The translations under genes were made by a program, and so were the position numbers. The notes beneath the pieces are model-generated. The model made no database searches. It had not been told where the DNA came from and saw only the letters and a program-made list of their open reading frames with translations. A stretch of 64,000 nucleotides of DNA, taken from Nocardioides sp. zg-DK7169. Its GTDB lineage: Bacteria; Actinomycetota; Actinomycetes; Propionibacteriales; Nocardioidaceae. Positions 1-7,544 of this stretch are shown here, piece by piece; the stretch's first letter is position 1; each line of letters opens with the position of its first letter. The stretch lies in NCBI RefSeq assembly GCF_013155365.1, contig NZ_JABJRA010000002.1, positions 248,001 through 312,000 on the forward strand, in the 5' to 3' direction.

Positions 1-39
1 GGGCCCACGCAGGGGTGACGGGTACCGCACCGGCAGGGC

Positions 40-1221
40 TCAGGCGCGGCGCAGCACCCGGCGGTAGGCCCGGTGGGCGGCGCCGACCGCGCGGTTGCGC
101 TTCGCCGTCTGCACCACCATGTAGCGGACCGGCTTCTCGCGTGCCGTGCGGGCGACCTCCTCGGCGCGGCGCTGAGCCGCGAGGCGGCGGGCCATCTCGT
201 CGAGGAGGCCGGCAATGGCGGCGACGCCTTCCGCAGCCAGGTCGGCGTCACTGGGCGTGGGGCCCGATGAGGGGGCCTCGGCCGGCGGCGGGACGAGCTC
301 GTCGAGGTCGCCGACCACGTCGTACCCGAGGGTGCGCAGGTCGGCCACGATCTCGACCGAGCGCTGGCGCGCGAAGGCGTCGGCCTCCGCGTCGAGGACC
401 AGGCGGGTGCCCGGGCGCCCGGCCAGGAGGCGGTGCGCCAGCACGTTCTTCGCCAGCTGCGGGTAGGGCCCCGGCAGTGGGACACGGTCGCCGAGCTCGG
501 CGTTGACGCGGCGCAACAGCTCGGCCTGCTCCAGGCCCAGGGAGGAGTTGGAGCGCGACACGGTGGTGTCGAAGGCGGCCGGGTCGAGCCCGAGCAGCGT
601 GGCGAACCGGGTCCACAGGGTGCCGGCGTCGGCACCGGCCGGCGGCACGGTCACGACGTGGACGCGCTCGGCGGGGACCGTGGCGCCCCAGCGGCGCAGC
701 ACGTCGGCGAAGTCCTGGACCTGCCAGAACCAGGTGCGGTGCGCGCGGTCGGCGCGCAGGTCGGCGAGGAAGCCCTCCATCGTCACCGTGGCGCGGTGCT
801 TGATGTGCTCCTGCCACTCCGCCGGGACCTGGCGGACCAGGTCGCGCGCGGTGAGCACGATGTGGACCTCGCGGTCCCCGAACGACGCGACGGCGCGCTT
901 GGCCTGCTCGGCGCTCGCAGAGGCGAACAGCTCGTGGGAGATCAGCGTGGTGCCGCCCCAGCCCTCGGCCTCGGCGACCAGCGCGGCCCAGCGGCCCGCG
1001 GCCTCGGGGGGCGCGGTCGGCGCGTCCGCGAGGTCCCGGACGTCGAGGGTGGCGAGGTAGTGGTCGTGGAAGCGGCGGCCCGGCAACAGCAGTCCCTGCT
1101 CCGCGGCGAGCGCGCGCTGGTCCCACAGGACGTTCTGGAGGAAGGTCGTGCCGGTCTTGGGGCTGCCGACGTGGAGGAAGACGGGCCCACCCTGCGGCGC
1201 GGCCGCACTGCTCTGACTCAC
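40..1221 (-). CDS. Sulfotransferase-like protein (paralogue A)
   Basis: The 393-residue protein opens with a P-loop-like 5'-phosphosulfate-binding motif, HVGSPKTGTTFLQ, near residue 15. It also has an ARD motif followed by QVPAEWQE in the 3'-phosphate region and a VHVVTVPPAG strand. These fit the PAPS-dependent sulfotransferase fold, so transfer of sulfate to a surface glycan or lipid is the expected role; the acceptor is unknown. The start is GTG at 1221, which overlaps the stop of the upstream LicD-methyltransferase gene by 4 bases (GTGA), so translation is probably coupled. It is one of four diverged paralogues within 9 kb. The basic C-terminus (RNRAVGAAHRAYRRVLRRA) is shared in style with paralogues B and C. 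Sulfotransferase activity is inferred from motifs only. Confidence 0.8.
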   Translation of the reverse strand: MSQSSAAAPQGGPVFLHVGSPKTGTTFLQNVLWDQRALAAEQGLLLPGRRFHDHYLATLDVRDLADAPTAPPEAAGRWAALVAEAEGWGGTTLISHELFASASAEQAKRAVASFGDREVHIVLTARDLVRQVPAEWQEHIKHRATVTMEGFLADLRADRAHRTWFWQVQDFADVLRRWGATVPAERVHVVTVPPAGADAGTLWTRFATLLGLDPAAFDTTVSRSNSSLGLEQAELLRRVNAELGDRVPLPGPYPQLAKNVLAHRLLAGRPGTRLVLDAEADAFARQRSVEIVADLRTLGYDVVGDLDELVPPPAEAPSSGPTPSDADLAAEGVAAIAGLLDEMARRLAAQRRAEEVARTAREKPVRYMVVQTAKRNRAVGAAHRAYRRVLRRA

Positions 1222-2897
1222 GGCGTCACCGTAGCGGCGGAGCCTCCGGCCCCGGTGGCCCGGTCCGCGGAGGACGCCTGCGGTGCGGCCTGCGTCTCGG
1301 TGTCGGCATCGGCGTCGTGCTCGCTCCAGCGCGCGACGATGCGGCACACGGCCGGGTCCTCCTCGCGCATCTTCGCCATCCCGGGGCGCCCCGAGACCAG
1401 GTGGACCACGGTGCCGCCGGCGGCCTCGATCTCGGCCACCACGTCGGCGGGCTCGAGGTAGGTGCGGTGGTGCTCGCCGTACACGTGCGGGCGCTCGCGG
1501 TCCTCGGGGGTGCGGAACTCCAGGAACAGCCGGCCGCCGCGGCGCAGCGACATCGAGGCCAGCCGCCACAGGTTCTCGCGGCCGTGCGGCTCGAGGTCGT
1601 GGGGGAGGAAGCGCGCGTAGACGTCCGGGGGCACCGGCAGCCGGCTCAGCCGGGCGCCGTAGGCGAGCACGTCGCGGGTGTCGTAGAGGTTGAGCAGGTC
1701 CCAGCGGATCGGCAGGTCGCGGTTCTGCGCGATCCGTTGCCCGCTGCGCACCGCGCTGACGACGTAGTCGAGGGCGAAGACCTGGCGGCTGCGCTCGGCG
1801 GCGAAGAAGATCGCGTCGCGCCCGGTGCCGGCGCCGACGTCGACGATCGGGCGGGTGCTGCCGTGCTTGTTGGAGACCCAGCGCGCGAACGCGGAGGGGC
1901 GCTTGGGCACGGTGTGGCGCTGCTGGGAGTCGAAGGAGTCCCAGTGCTTGCGGTGGCTGACCAGGCCGCCGAACCAGCCGCCGAGGCGACGGGTCAGCGC
2001 CCGCGGCGTCTCGTAGCGGAACGACGGGTCGGGCACCCGCCACCCCTCGCCGTACGTCGCGGCGAGCAGCCGCTCGGGGTCGGCCGGCGCGGGCAGCTTG
2101 CGGCCCATCAGCTCGACGTTGTCGAGAGGCAGGATCGCCTCGCGCGGCATCGGGAACCCGGTGTCGGAGGGGATGTAGAGGCGGCCCTCGACCCAGTGCG
2201 CGGTGAAGACGTCGATGAAGCGGGAGGAGCCGTCGGTGAGGCGCAGCCGCACGTTGAGGCGCACCCCGGACCCGCGGCGCACCAGCCAGCCGGCCGCGCG
2301 CAGGGCGCGCTCGACGCGGTAGCCCTCACGGACCACGTCGACCGGGGCGGGGTGCTCGCTGAGGTAGGCGACGTCGATGTCGTTGTCGTGGCCGATCAGC
2401 CGGCCGTTGCGCACCGCGCCGAGCAGGGTGCCGTAGCAGATGAACGCCGGGACGCCGGCCTTCTCGCGCAGGTCGTCGAGCAGCCGGGCGGTGTGCTCCA
2501 TCAGCTCGTCGATCACCGAGCCGGACTCCGCGGAGAGCGGGCGGATCAGCTGGCCCCACTTGTCCAGGATCAGGGCGTGGCCGTCCGCGTCGACGATCCG
2601 CACCTCGACGTCGTCGCGCCCGCCGAAGACGTGGCGCGCACGGCCGCGCTCGGCTCCGGTGAGGTGCTCGCGCAGCACGACCTCCGCGCGGCCGACCAGG
2701 TGGCGCTGGATGGCGTGGGGCCACGCGATCTCGCGGGTCCCGCGCGCGTCCTGGGCCGGGGTGAGGGACCAGACGTGGTCGCCGTTGACGACCACGTCGT
2801 ACGTCGTGGCCGGGTCGAGGCCGGCCGGGAGCAGCAGGTGCTCCTCGCCGACGCCCATCGCGTCGGTGGCCTGGGCCTGCGGGGTGTCGGTGCTCAT
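1218..2897 (-). CDS. LicD-family nucleotidyltransferase fused to SAM-dependent methyltransferase
   Basis: The 559-residue protein has three parts. Residues 1-125 are beta-rich and unassigned. Residues about 130-300 carry a LicD-type core (GTLLGAVRNG at 156-165, HDNDID at 170-175, RFIDVF at 226-231), as in enzymes that transfer phosphocholine or other CDP-activated phosphoalcohols to glycans. Residues about 330-540 form a class I methyltransferase (VDVGAGTGRD at 352-361, then FLEFRTPEDRE). A plausible role is adding a phospho-substituent to a surface polymer and methylating it or its precursor; this is inference. The gene overlaps paralogue B by ATGA at its start and paralogue A by GTGA at its stop, so the three are one translational unit. 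CTP nucleotidyltransferase and glycerol-1-phosphate dehydrogenase genes lie 3-4 kb away on the opposite strand. Confidence 0.8.
   Translation of the reverse strand: MSTDTPQAQATDAMGVGEEHLLLPAGLDPATTYDVVVNGDHVWSLTPAQDARGTREIAWPHAIQRHLVGRAEVVLREHLTGAERGRARHVFGGRDDVEVRIVDADGHALILDKWGQLIRPLSAESGSVIDELMEHTARLLDDLREKAGVPAFICYGTLLGAVRNGRLIGHDNDIDVAYLSEHPAPVDVVREGYRVERALRAAGWLVRRGSGVRLNVRLRLTDGSSRFIDVFTAHWVEGRLYIPSDTGFPMPREAILPLDNVELMGRKLPAPADPERLLAATYGEGWRVPDPSFRYETPRALTRRLGGWFGGLVSHRKHWDSFDSQQRHTVPKRPSAFARWVSNKHGSTRPIVDVGAGTGRDAIFFAAERSRQVFALDYVVSAVRSGQRIAQNRDLPIRWDLLNLYDTRDVLAYGARLSRLPVPPDVYARFLPHDLEPHGRENLWRLASMSLRRGGRLFLEFRTPEDRERPHVYGEHHRTYLEPADVVAEIEAAGGTVVHLVSGRPGMAKMREEDPAVCRIVARWSEHDADADTETQAAPQASSADRATGAGGSAATVTP
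1228..1233 (-). promoter_or_regulatory. Possible -10 box for paralogue A
   Basis: On the minus strand TACGGT is followed by six bases and the GTG start of the paralogue A gene. The same TACGGT-N6-GTG arrangement precedes paralogue B (box 4106-4111), which suggests a leaderless promoter inherited with the duplicated gene. No -35 was assigned. Confidence 0.4.
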
Positions 2898-4099
2898 CGG
2901 CGCACCACGTCGCGGACCCGGCCGCGCACCAGCGCGGGGAGCCGGCGGGCCCTGTCGGTGCGGCGGCCCACGGCGAAGCGCACCGGGTGCGCCTCGAGCT
3001 CGGCGACGCGGGCGCGGGCCGCCTCGAGGTCGGCGCTGAGCCGGTCGTGGCGCGCCTGGAGGCGGCGCAGCTCGGTGCGGGTGGCCAGCCAGCGCTGGGA
3101 GACCTCGTTGAGCGCCTCGGCGGCGGTGTCGAGGATCTCCTCGGCCGGGACCTGCGAGGGCTGGCGGCCCGGGGCGAACACCGGCTCGAGGTCGGTGAGG
3201 TCGCCGACGAGGTGGACGCCGGAGGAGGCCACGGAGGCGATGTGGCGCGCGGCGACCTCGCGGATCCAGCCCTGCTGGTCCTCGGGGACCGCGACCCGCG
3301 ACTCCAGGCTGCGTCGGTGCGCGAGCACGTCCTTGCCGAGCGCCTGCTTGAAGCCGGAGCGGTAGGCGGTGTAGCCCAGCCCGTCGCGGCGGGTGAGCGG
3401 GTTGACGCGCCGCATCACCTCGGCCGACTCCAGCCCGAGCGACTCGTTGGCGTCGCGCTCGCCCTGCGCGGCGAAGCGTGCGGGGTCGAAGCCGAGCACC
3501 TCGGCCATCCGCTGCCACAGGACGTCGGGGTCGGCGCCGGGGTGGGGGAGGGTGACCACGTGGGTGTGCTCGGGCCCGACCACGCCGGACCAGCGGGTGA
3601 CGAGGTCGGTGAGGTCCTGCTGGGCCCAGAAGTGGCTGCCGGCGGCCGTCTCGCGGGTCTGCTCGGAGCCGAGCTGGGCCAAGAAGTCCTCCCAGGTCCA
3701 CTCGCGGCGGTTCTGCAGGTACTCCTGCCAGGCCGCGGCGACGGTGCGGCCGAGGTCGCGGGCGGTGATGACCACCTCGACCTGCGCCGGGGCGACGTCG
3801 GCGACGATGCGGGCGATGGTCTCCTCGTCGGCCGCGCACAGCCACTCCATGGAGACGACCGAGCTGCCCGACCAGGCCGCCATCTCCTTGCGCAGCCGGT
3901 TCCAGGCGCCGCGGCGCTCCCGTCCGCCGCGGATGCCGCGCAGGTCGCGGACCGCGAGCACCTGGTCGCCCCAGGTCTTCCCGGGGAACAGCAGTCCGGC
4001 CTCCTGCGCGAGCTGCTCCTTGTTGGCCAGCAGGCGTCGCTGGACGTAGGAGGTGCCGCTCTTCGGCACGCCGATGTGGAGGTAGATCCGGTCACTCAC
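2894..4099 (-). CDS. Sulfotransferase-like protein (paralogue B)
   Basis: This is a second sulfotransferase-like paralogue of about 401 residues with the motif YLHIGVPKSGTSYVQ at the N-terminus, TARDLGRTVAAAWQEYLQ further on, and HVVTLPHPGADPDVLWQRM in the middle, matching the HV.T.PP.G.D...LW.RF block of its relatives. Residues about 325-375 form a basic, helical, coiled-coil-like tail (TELRRLQARHDRLSADLEAA). I prefer GTG at 4099 because a TACGGT box lies six bases upstream; ATG at 4105 is also in frame and overlaps that box. It is the first gene of the three-gene minus-strand unit and overlaps the LicD-methyltransferase start by four bases. The acceptor substrate is unknown. Confidence 0.78.
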   Translation of the reverse strand: MSDRIYLHIGVPKSGTSYVQRRLLANKEQLAQEAGLLFPGKTWGDQVLAVRDLRGIRGGRERRGAWNRLRKEMAAWSGSSVVSMEWLCAADEETIARIVADVAPAQVEVVITARDLGRTVAAAWQEYLQNRREWTWEDFLAQLGSEQTRETAAGSHFWAQQDLTDLVTRWSGVVGPEHTHVVTLPHPGADPDVLWQRMAEVLGFDPARFAAQGERDANESLGLESAEVMRRVNPLTRRDGLGYTAYRSGFKQALGKDVLAHRRSLESRVAVPEDQQGWIREVAARHIASVASSGVHLVGDLTDLEPVFAPGRQPSQVPAEEILDTAAEALNEVSQRWLATRTELRRLQARHDRLSADLEAARARVAELEAHPVRFAVGRRTDRARRLPALVRGRVRDVVRR

Positions 4100-4105
4100 C
4101 GGCAT

Positions 4106-4111
4106 ACCGTA
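4106..4111 (-). promoter_or_regulatory. Possible leaderless -10 box for paralogue B operon
   Basis: TACGGT on the minus strand stands six bases before the GTG at 4099. The 4106-4197 gap has no other gene, so this is the most likely promoter of the paralogue B / LicD-MTase / paralogue A unit. Confidence 0.4.
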
Positions 4112-4197
4112 ACGGCCACCGGCCCCGTGATCGGAGACGCGGGGCCGTGACGTCCCACGCCGGTGGTACGCCGGTCGTGGCGGGGGTCACTGCCTCG

Positions 4198-5295
4198 TCA
4201 GCGGGGCAGCCACCTGCGCGCACGGCGTACGACGCGGCGCGCGCGGGCGCGAGGGGTGCGCCGGGCGCGGGCGTCGCGCTCGGTGGTGAGCTCGCGCACG
4301 TCGCGGATCATCTGCTCGATGGCAACCACCGCGGCGTCGAGCATCTCGGTGTCGGTGACGTCGTCGGGGTGCGGGCGCACCGGCTGCTCGGCGGGCGGGA
4401 CGAGGTCGGCGAGGTCGCCGACGACCGGGTAACCGGCCTCCTGGATCGCGCGGACCATCCGCACCGAGCGGCGGCGCAGCCGTTCGGCGTCCTCCTCGCG
4501 CAGCCCGAAGCGCTCGCCGCGCTGCGGGCCGAGGACCTCGTGGCCGAAGTACTGGCGCACCCAGCGGTGCTGGACCGGGCGTTCCTGGAGCGGGCCGGTG
4601 AGGTGCGGCTTGAGCCGGTGCAGCAGGGCCGCCTGCACGGCGCCGAGGGACTGGTTGTCGAAGACCTGCTCGAGGTCGAAGCCGCGGTCGTCGATGCCGG
4701 TGACCTCGCACCAGCGCTGCCACAGCAGACCGCGCGGCGCGCCGGCCGGGGGCACGGTCACCACGTGGACCCGCTCGACGGGCACCGCGCGCGACCAGGC
4801 GCGCAGGATGGCGGGGACGTCCTGGCTGTTCCAGCTCCACGCGCCGGGCAGGTCGCGGGCGAAGGCACGGCGCATGAACTCGTCGAGGGAGTCGGTGGAG
4901 TCCATCTTCAGCGCCTCCTGCCACACGGCGGGGAACTGGCGCACGTAGTCGCGCGCGGTCAGGACGACGTGCACCTCGGCCGGGGCGAGGGCCTCGACGG
5001 CGGCACGCGCCTGCCGGGCGGTCGCCATCGAGAAGAACTCGTGGCTGACGACGCCGTCGCCCTGCCAGTCGGCCAGCTTGCGCACGATGCGGTCCCAGCT
5101 CTGGCCGTTCGCGCCGAGCGCGGTCGGCGAGGCCCCACGGACCACCTGCGAGGCGTGGTAGTGGTCCATGCGCCGGCGTCCGGGGTAGAGGAACCCCTGG
5201 GAGCGCAGCTGCTCACGGTTGTTCCACATCGTCGTCTGCAAGAACGTCGTCCCCGACTTGGGGACGCCGACGTGGAAGAACACCCGGCGTGCCAT
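4198..5295 (-). CDS. Sulfotransferase-like protein (paralogue C)
   Basis: The 365-residue protein begins MARRVFFHVGVPKSGTTFLQ, the 5'-phosphosulfate-binding motif. It continues with TARDYVRQFPAVWQEALK and VHVVTVPPAGAPRGLLWQRW, the blocks conserved in the other three paralogues. The C-terminus is arginine-rich (RRTPRARARRVVRRARRWLPR) and may bind membrane or polyanions. ATG at 5295 is chosen because AGGAGG (5304-5309 on the minus strand) is eight bases upstream. A GTG at 5301 is in frame but only two bases from that Shine-Dalgarno sequence. It follows the 88-residue coiled-coil gene after 53 bases and is probably co-transcribed with it. Function is inferred from motifs. Confidence 0.8.
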   Translation of the reverse strand: MARRVFFHVGVPKSGTTFLQTTMWNNREQLRSQGFLYPGRRRMDHYHASQVVRGASPTALGANGQSWDRIVRKLADWQGDGVVSHEFFSMATARQARAAVEALAPAEVHVVLTARDYVRQFPAVWQEALKMDSTDSLDEFMRRAFARDLPGAWSWNSQDVPAILRAWSRAVPVERVHVVTVPPAGAPRGLLWQRWCEVTGIDDRGFDLEQVFDNQSLGAVQAALLHRLKPHLTGPLQERPVQHRWVRQYFGHEVLGPQRGERFGLREEDAERLRRRSVRMVRAIQEAGYPVVGDLADLVPPAEQPVRPHPDDVTDTEMLDAAVVAIEQMIRDVRELTTERDARARRTPRARARRVVRRARRWLPR

Positions 5296-5348
5296 GTGCA
5301 CGTCCTCCTACTGGATCGTCGCGTGGTTCGTCGCGGAGCAGAGAGGAG

Positions 5349-5615
5349 TCACCAGGACGCGGAGTACTTCTCCAGGGTCTCGCGCAGCTTCGCCTCGTCG
5401 CGCTGGGCCACGGGCACCAGCAGCTCCTCGACGATATCGGTGAGCTCGGCGACCCGGCGGTGCAGCCTGCGGGTCTCCTGGACCTCGGCCTCGAGCGCGT
5501 CGATGCGCGCGTTCAGCTCGGCGATGGCGCGCCCGCGGGTGAGGGCCTCGCGCACCCGGGCCAACGGGGCCGGGCGATCGGCCTGGTCGGTCGAGGGGTG
5601 GTGCGGAGCGTTCAT
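5349..5615 (-). CDS. Small coiled-coil protein, unknown function
   Basis: The 88-residue hydrophilic protein is mostly one predicted helix or coiled coil: residues 30-75 run AELNARIDALEAEVQETRRL and then RVAELTDIVEELLVPVAQRD, with heptad-like L/I/V spacing. There is no signal peptide or membrane segment. It lies directly upstream of sulfotransferase-like paralogue C in the same orientation. The coiled-coil tail of paralogue B looks similar in style, so this may be a detached oligomerisation module for the sulfotransferase-like enzymes; that is inference. I do not recognise the family with certainty. Confidence 0.65.
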   Translation of the reverse strand: MNAPHHPSTDQADRPAPLARVREALTRGRAIAELNARIDALEAEVQETRRLHRRVAELTDIVEELLVPVAQRDEAKLRETLEKYSASW

Positions 5616-5755
5616 CGGGGTCTCGCCTTCCGGTCTGCCTGGGCCGTCAGGTTACACGGGACCCGCGGGCGTCCCGAGCCACGGCGGCGCCCGCCGCGAC
5701 GCTAGCCTTGGCCGGTCCGCCCGTCCGGGTGCGACCCGAGCACGAAGGGAACCCC

Positions 5756-6490
5756 ATGATCGGAATGGTGCTGGCGGCCGGTTGGGGCCGTCGCCTGCGA
5801 CCGCACACGGACGCGCTGCCGAAGGCGCTCGTCCCGGTCGACGGGGACACCACGATCCTCGACATCTCGCTGCGCAACCTCGCCGCGGTCGACCTGCGTG
5901 ACGTGGTGGTCGTCGTCGGCTACTTCGCCGAGGCCGTCGAGGCCCGGCGCGTGGCGCTGGAGAAGAAGTACGGCGTGCGCCTGACGCTGGTGCACAACGA
6001 CAAGGCCGAGATCTGGAACAACGCCTACTCCATGTGGGTCGCGCGCGAGCACATGAGCGACGGCGTGCTGATGGTCAACGGCGACACCGTGCACCCGGTC
6101 TCGGTCGAGCAGGCGATGCTCGAGGCCCGCGGTCCCGAGGTCCTGCTCGCGCTGGACACCGAGAAGGTGCTCGCCGAGGAGGAGATGAAGGTCCAGGTGG
6201 ACGCCTCCGGCAACGTCACCCGCATCACCAAGCTGATGGACCCCGCCACGGCGTACGGCGAGTACATCGGCGCCAGCCTGATCGAGGGCTCCGCGGTGCC
6301 GCGGCTCGCCGACGCGCTCCAGGCGACCTTCGAGCGCGACCCGGACCTCTACTACGAGGACGGCTACCAGGAGATGGTCGACCGCGGCGACAAGGTGGCC
6401 ACGGTGGCGATCCCCGCCGGGACCCAGTGGGTCGAGGTCGACAACGCCGCCGACCTCGCCCGGGCGCGGGAGATCGCGTGCCGCTACTAG
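5756..6490 (+). CDS. NTP transferase, CTP:phosphoalcohol cytidylyltransferase type
   Basis: The 244-residue protein starts MIGMVLAAGWGRRLRPHT, the nucleotide-binding signature of the sugar-phosphate nucleotidyltransferase fold. It has PKALVPVDG for substrate phosphate binding, MVNGDT as the metal-binding Asp, and WVEVDNAADLARA near the C-terminus, as in LicC-like and inositol-1-phosphate cytidylyltransferases. It probably activates a phosphoalcohol with CTP. The start at ATG 5756 has GAAGGGA upstream. The next gene, a glycerol-1-phosphate-type dehydrogenase, overlaps by 13 bases, so sn-glycerol-1-phosphate is a candidate substrate (inference). CDP product would suit the LicD-domain protein nearby. 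Nucleotide and substrate specificity cannot be read from sequence. Confidence 0.82.
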   Translation: MIGMVLAAGWGRRLRPHTDALPKALVPVDGDTTILDISLRNLAAVDLRDVVVVVGYFAEAVEARRVALEKKYGVRLTLVHNDKAEIWNNAYSMWVAREHMSDGVLMVNGDTVHPVSVEQAMLEARGPEVLLALDTEKVLAEEEMKVQVDASGNVTRITKLMDPATAYGEYIGASLIEGSAVPRLADALQATFERDPDLYYEDGYQEMVDRGDKVATVAIPAGTQWVEVDNAADLARAREIACRY

Positions 6491-7533
6491 CCCGGATGCT
6501 CGCCAGCCCGCTGTTCGTGGAGGTGCGTCGCGGCGCGGTCGACAACCTCGCGACCCTGCTGGAGGAGCGACGCATCTCCAACGGGGGCAGCGTGCTGGTG
6601 GTCGTGGGTGCCTCCCAGGGCGAGGCGATCTGGGCCCGGGTCGCACCGGGACTGCCCGACGCCACCCTGTTCACCGTGCCCGACGCGAGCCTGGCCTCGG
6701 CCGGGCTGCTGCAGGAGGCGCTGGGCGCCCGCGGCTACGACGCCGTGGTCGGCATCGGCGGCGGGCGCACCCTGGACGTGGCGAAGTACGCCGCGACCCG
6801 CGCCGCGGTGCCGATGGTCGCGGTCGCGACCAACCTGGCCCACGACGGGATCTGCTCCCCGGTGGCCTCCCTGGAGCACCCGCACGGCAAGGGCTCCTAC
6901 GGCGTCGCGATGCCGCTGGGCGTCGTCGTCGACCTGGACTACGTCCGCGCCGCCCCGCCGCGCCTGGTGCGCGCCGGCATCGGCGACGCGCTCAGCAACC
7001 TCTCCGCGATCGCGGACTGGCAGCTGGCCAGCGTCCAGCGCGGCGAGCACATGGACGGCCTCTCGGTCGCCTTCGCCCGCTCCGCCGCCGAGGCGCTCCT
7101 GCACCACCCCGACGGCATCGAGAGCGACGAGTTCCTCGAGGTGCTCGCCGAGGCGCTGGTGCTCTCCGGCATGGCGATGTCGGTCGCCGGCACCTCACGC
7201 CCGTGCAGCGGAGCGTGCCACGAGATCATCCACGCCGTCGACGAGCTCTACCCCGGCACCGCCGACCACGGCGAGCTCGCCGGCCTCGGCGCCCTGTTCG
7301 CCACCCACCTGCGCGGCGACCAGACCCTCTTCGACCGGCTCGCCGCGTGCCTGGCGCGCCACGGGCTGCCGCGCACACCGGCCGACGTCGGACTGAGCAC
7401 CGAGCAGTTCGCCCGCGCCGTCGAGCACGCGCCGCGCACCCGCCCGGACCGCTACACGATCCTCGAGCACCTCGCACTCGAGCCCGCACCGCTGCGCGCC
7501 TCCATCGAGGAGTACGCCGCGCGCCTGGCCTGA
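6478..7533 (+). CDS. Iron/zinc alcohol dehydrogenase, glycerol-1-phosphate dehydrogenase type
   Basis: The 351-residue protein has the dinucleotide motif GIGGGRTLDVAKYAA, then ATNLAHDGICSPVASL, SRPCSGACHEIIHAVD and ADHGELAGLGALF. The Asp and two His of these blocks match the metal ligands of EgsA/AraM sn-glycerol-1-phosphate dehydrogenases. The family reduces dihydroxyacetone phosphate to sn-glycerol-1-phosphate, best known from archaeal lipid synthesis and also found in some bacteria. The GTG start at 6478 is supported by CGGGAG just upstream and overlaps the cytidylyltransferase gene by 13 bases; ATG at 6496 is the alternative. Related 2-deoxy-scyllo-inosose-type or other iron alcohol dehydrogenases are less likely given the SRP.SG..H motif. 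Confidence 0.8.
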   Translation: MPLLARMLASPLFVEVRRGAVDNLATLLEERRISNGGSVLVVVGASQGEAIWARVAPGLPDATLFTVPDASLASAGLLQEALGARGYDAVVGIGGGRTLDVAKYAATRAAVPMVAVATNLAHDGICSPVASLEHPHGKGSYGVAMPLGVVVDLDYVRAAPPRLVRAGIGDALSNLSAIADWQLASVQRGEHMDGLSVAFARSAAEALLHHPDGIESDEFLEVLAEALVLSGMAMSVAGTSRPCSGACHEIIHAVDELYPGTADHGELAGLGALFATHLRGDQTLFDRLAACLARHGLPRTPADVGLSTEQFARAVEHAPRTRPDRYTILEHLALEPAPLRASIEEYAARLA

Positions 7534-7544
7534 GCGCTCAGGCC
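7527..7544. terminator. Bidirectional palindrome enclosing both stop codons
   Basis: A perfect 18-base palindrome, GGCCTGAGCGCTCAGGCC, contains the TGA of the dehydrogenase gene and, on the other strand, the TGA of sulfotransferase-like paralogue D. It probably ends both convergent transcripts. Confidence 0.55.
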
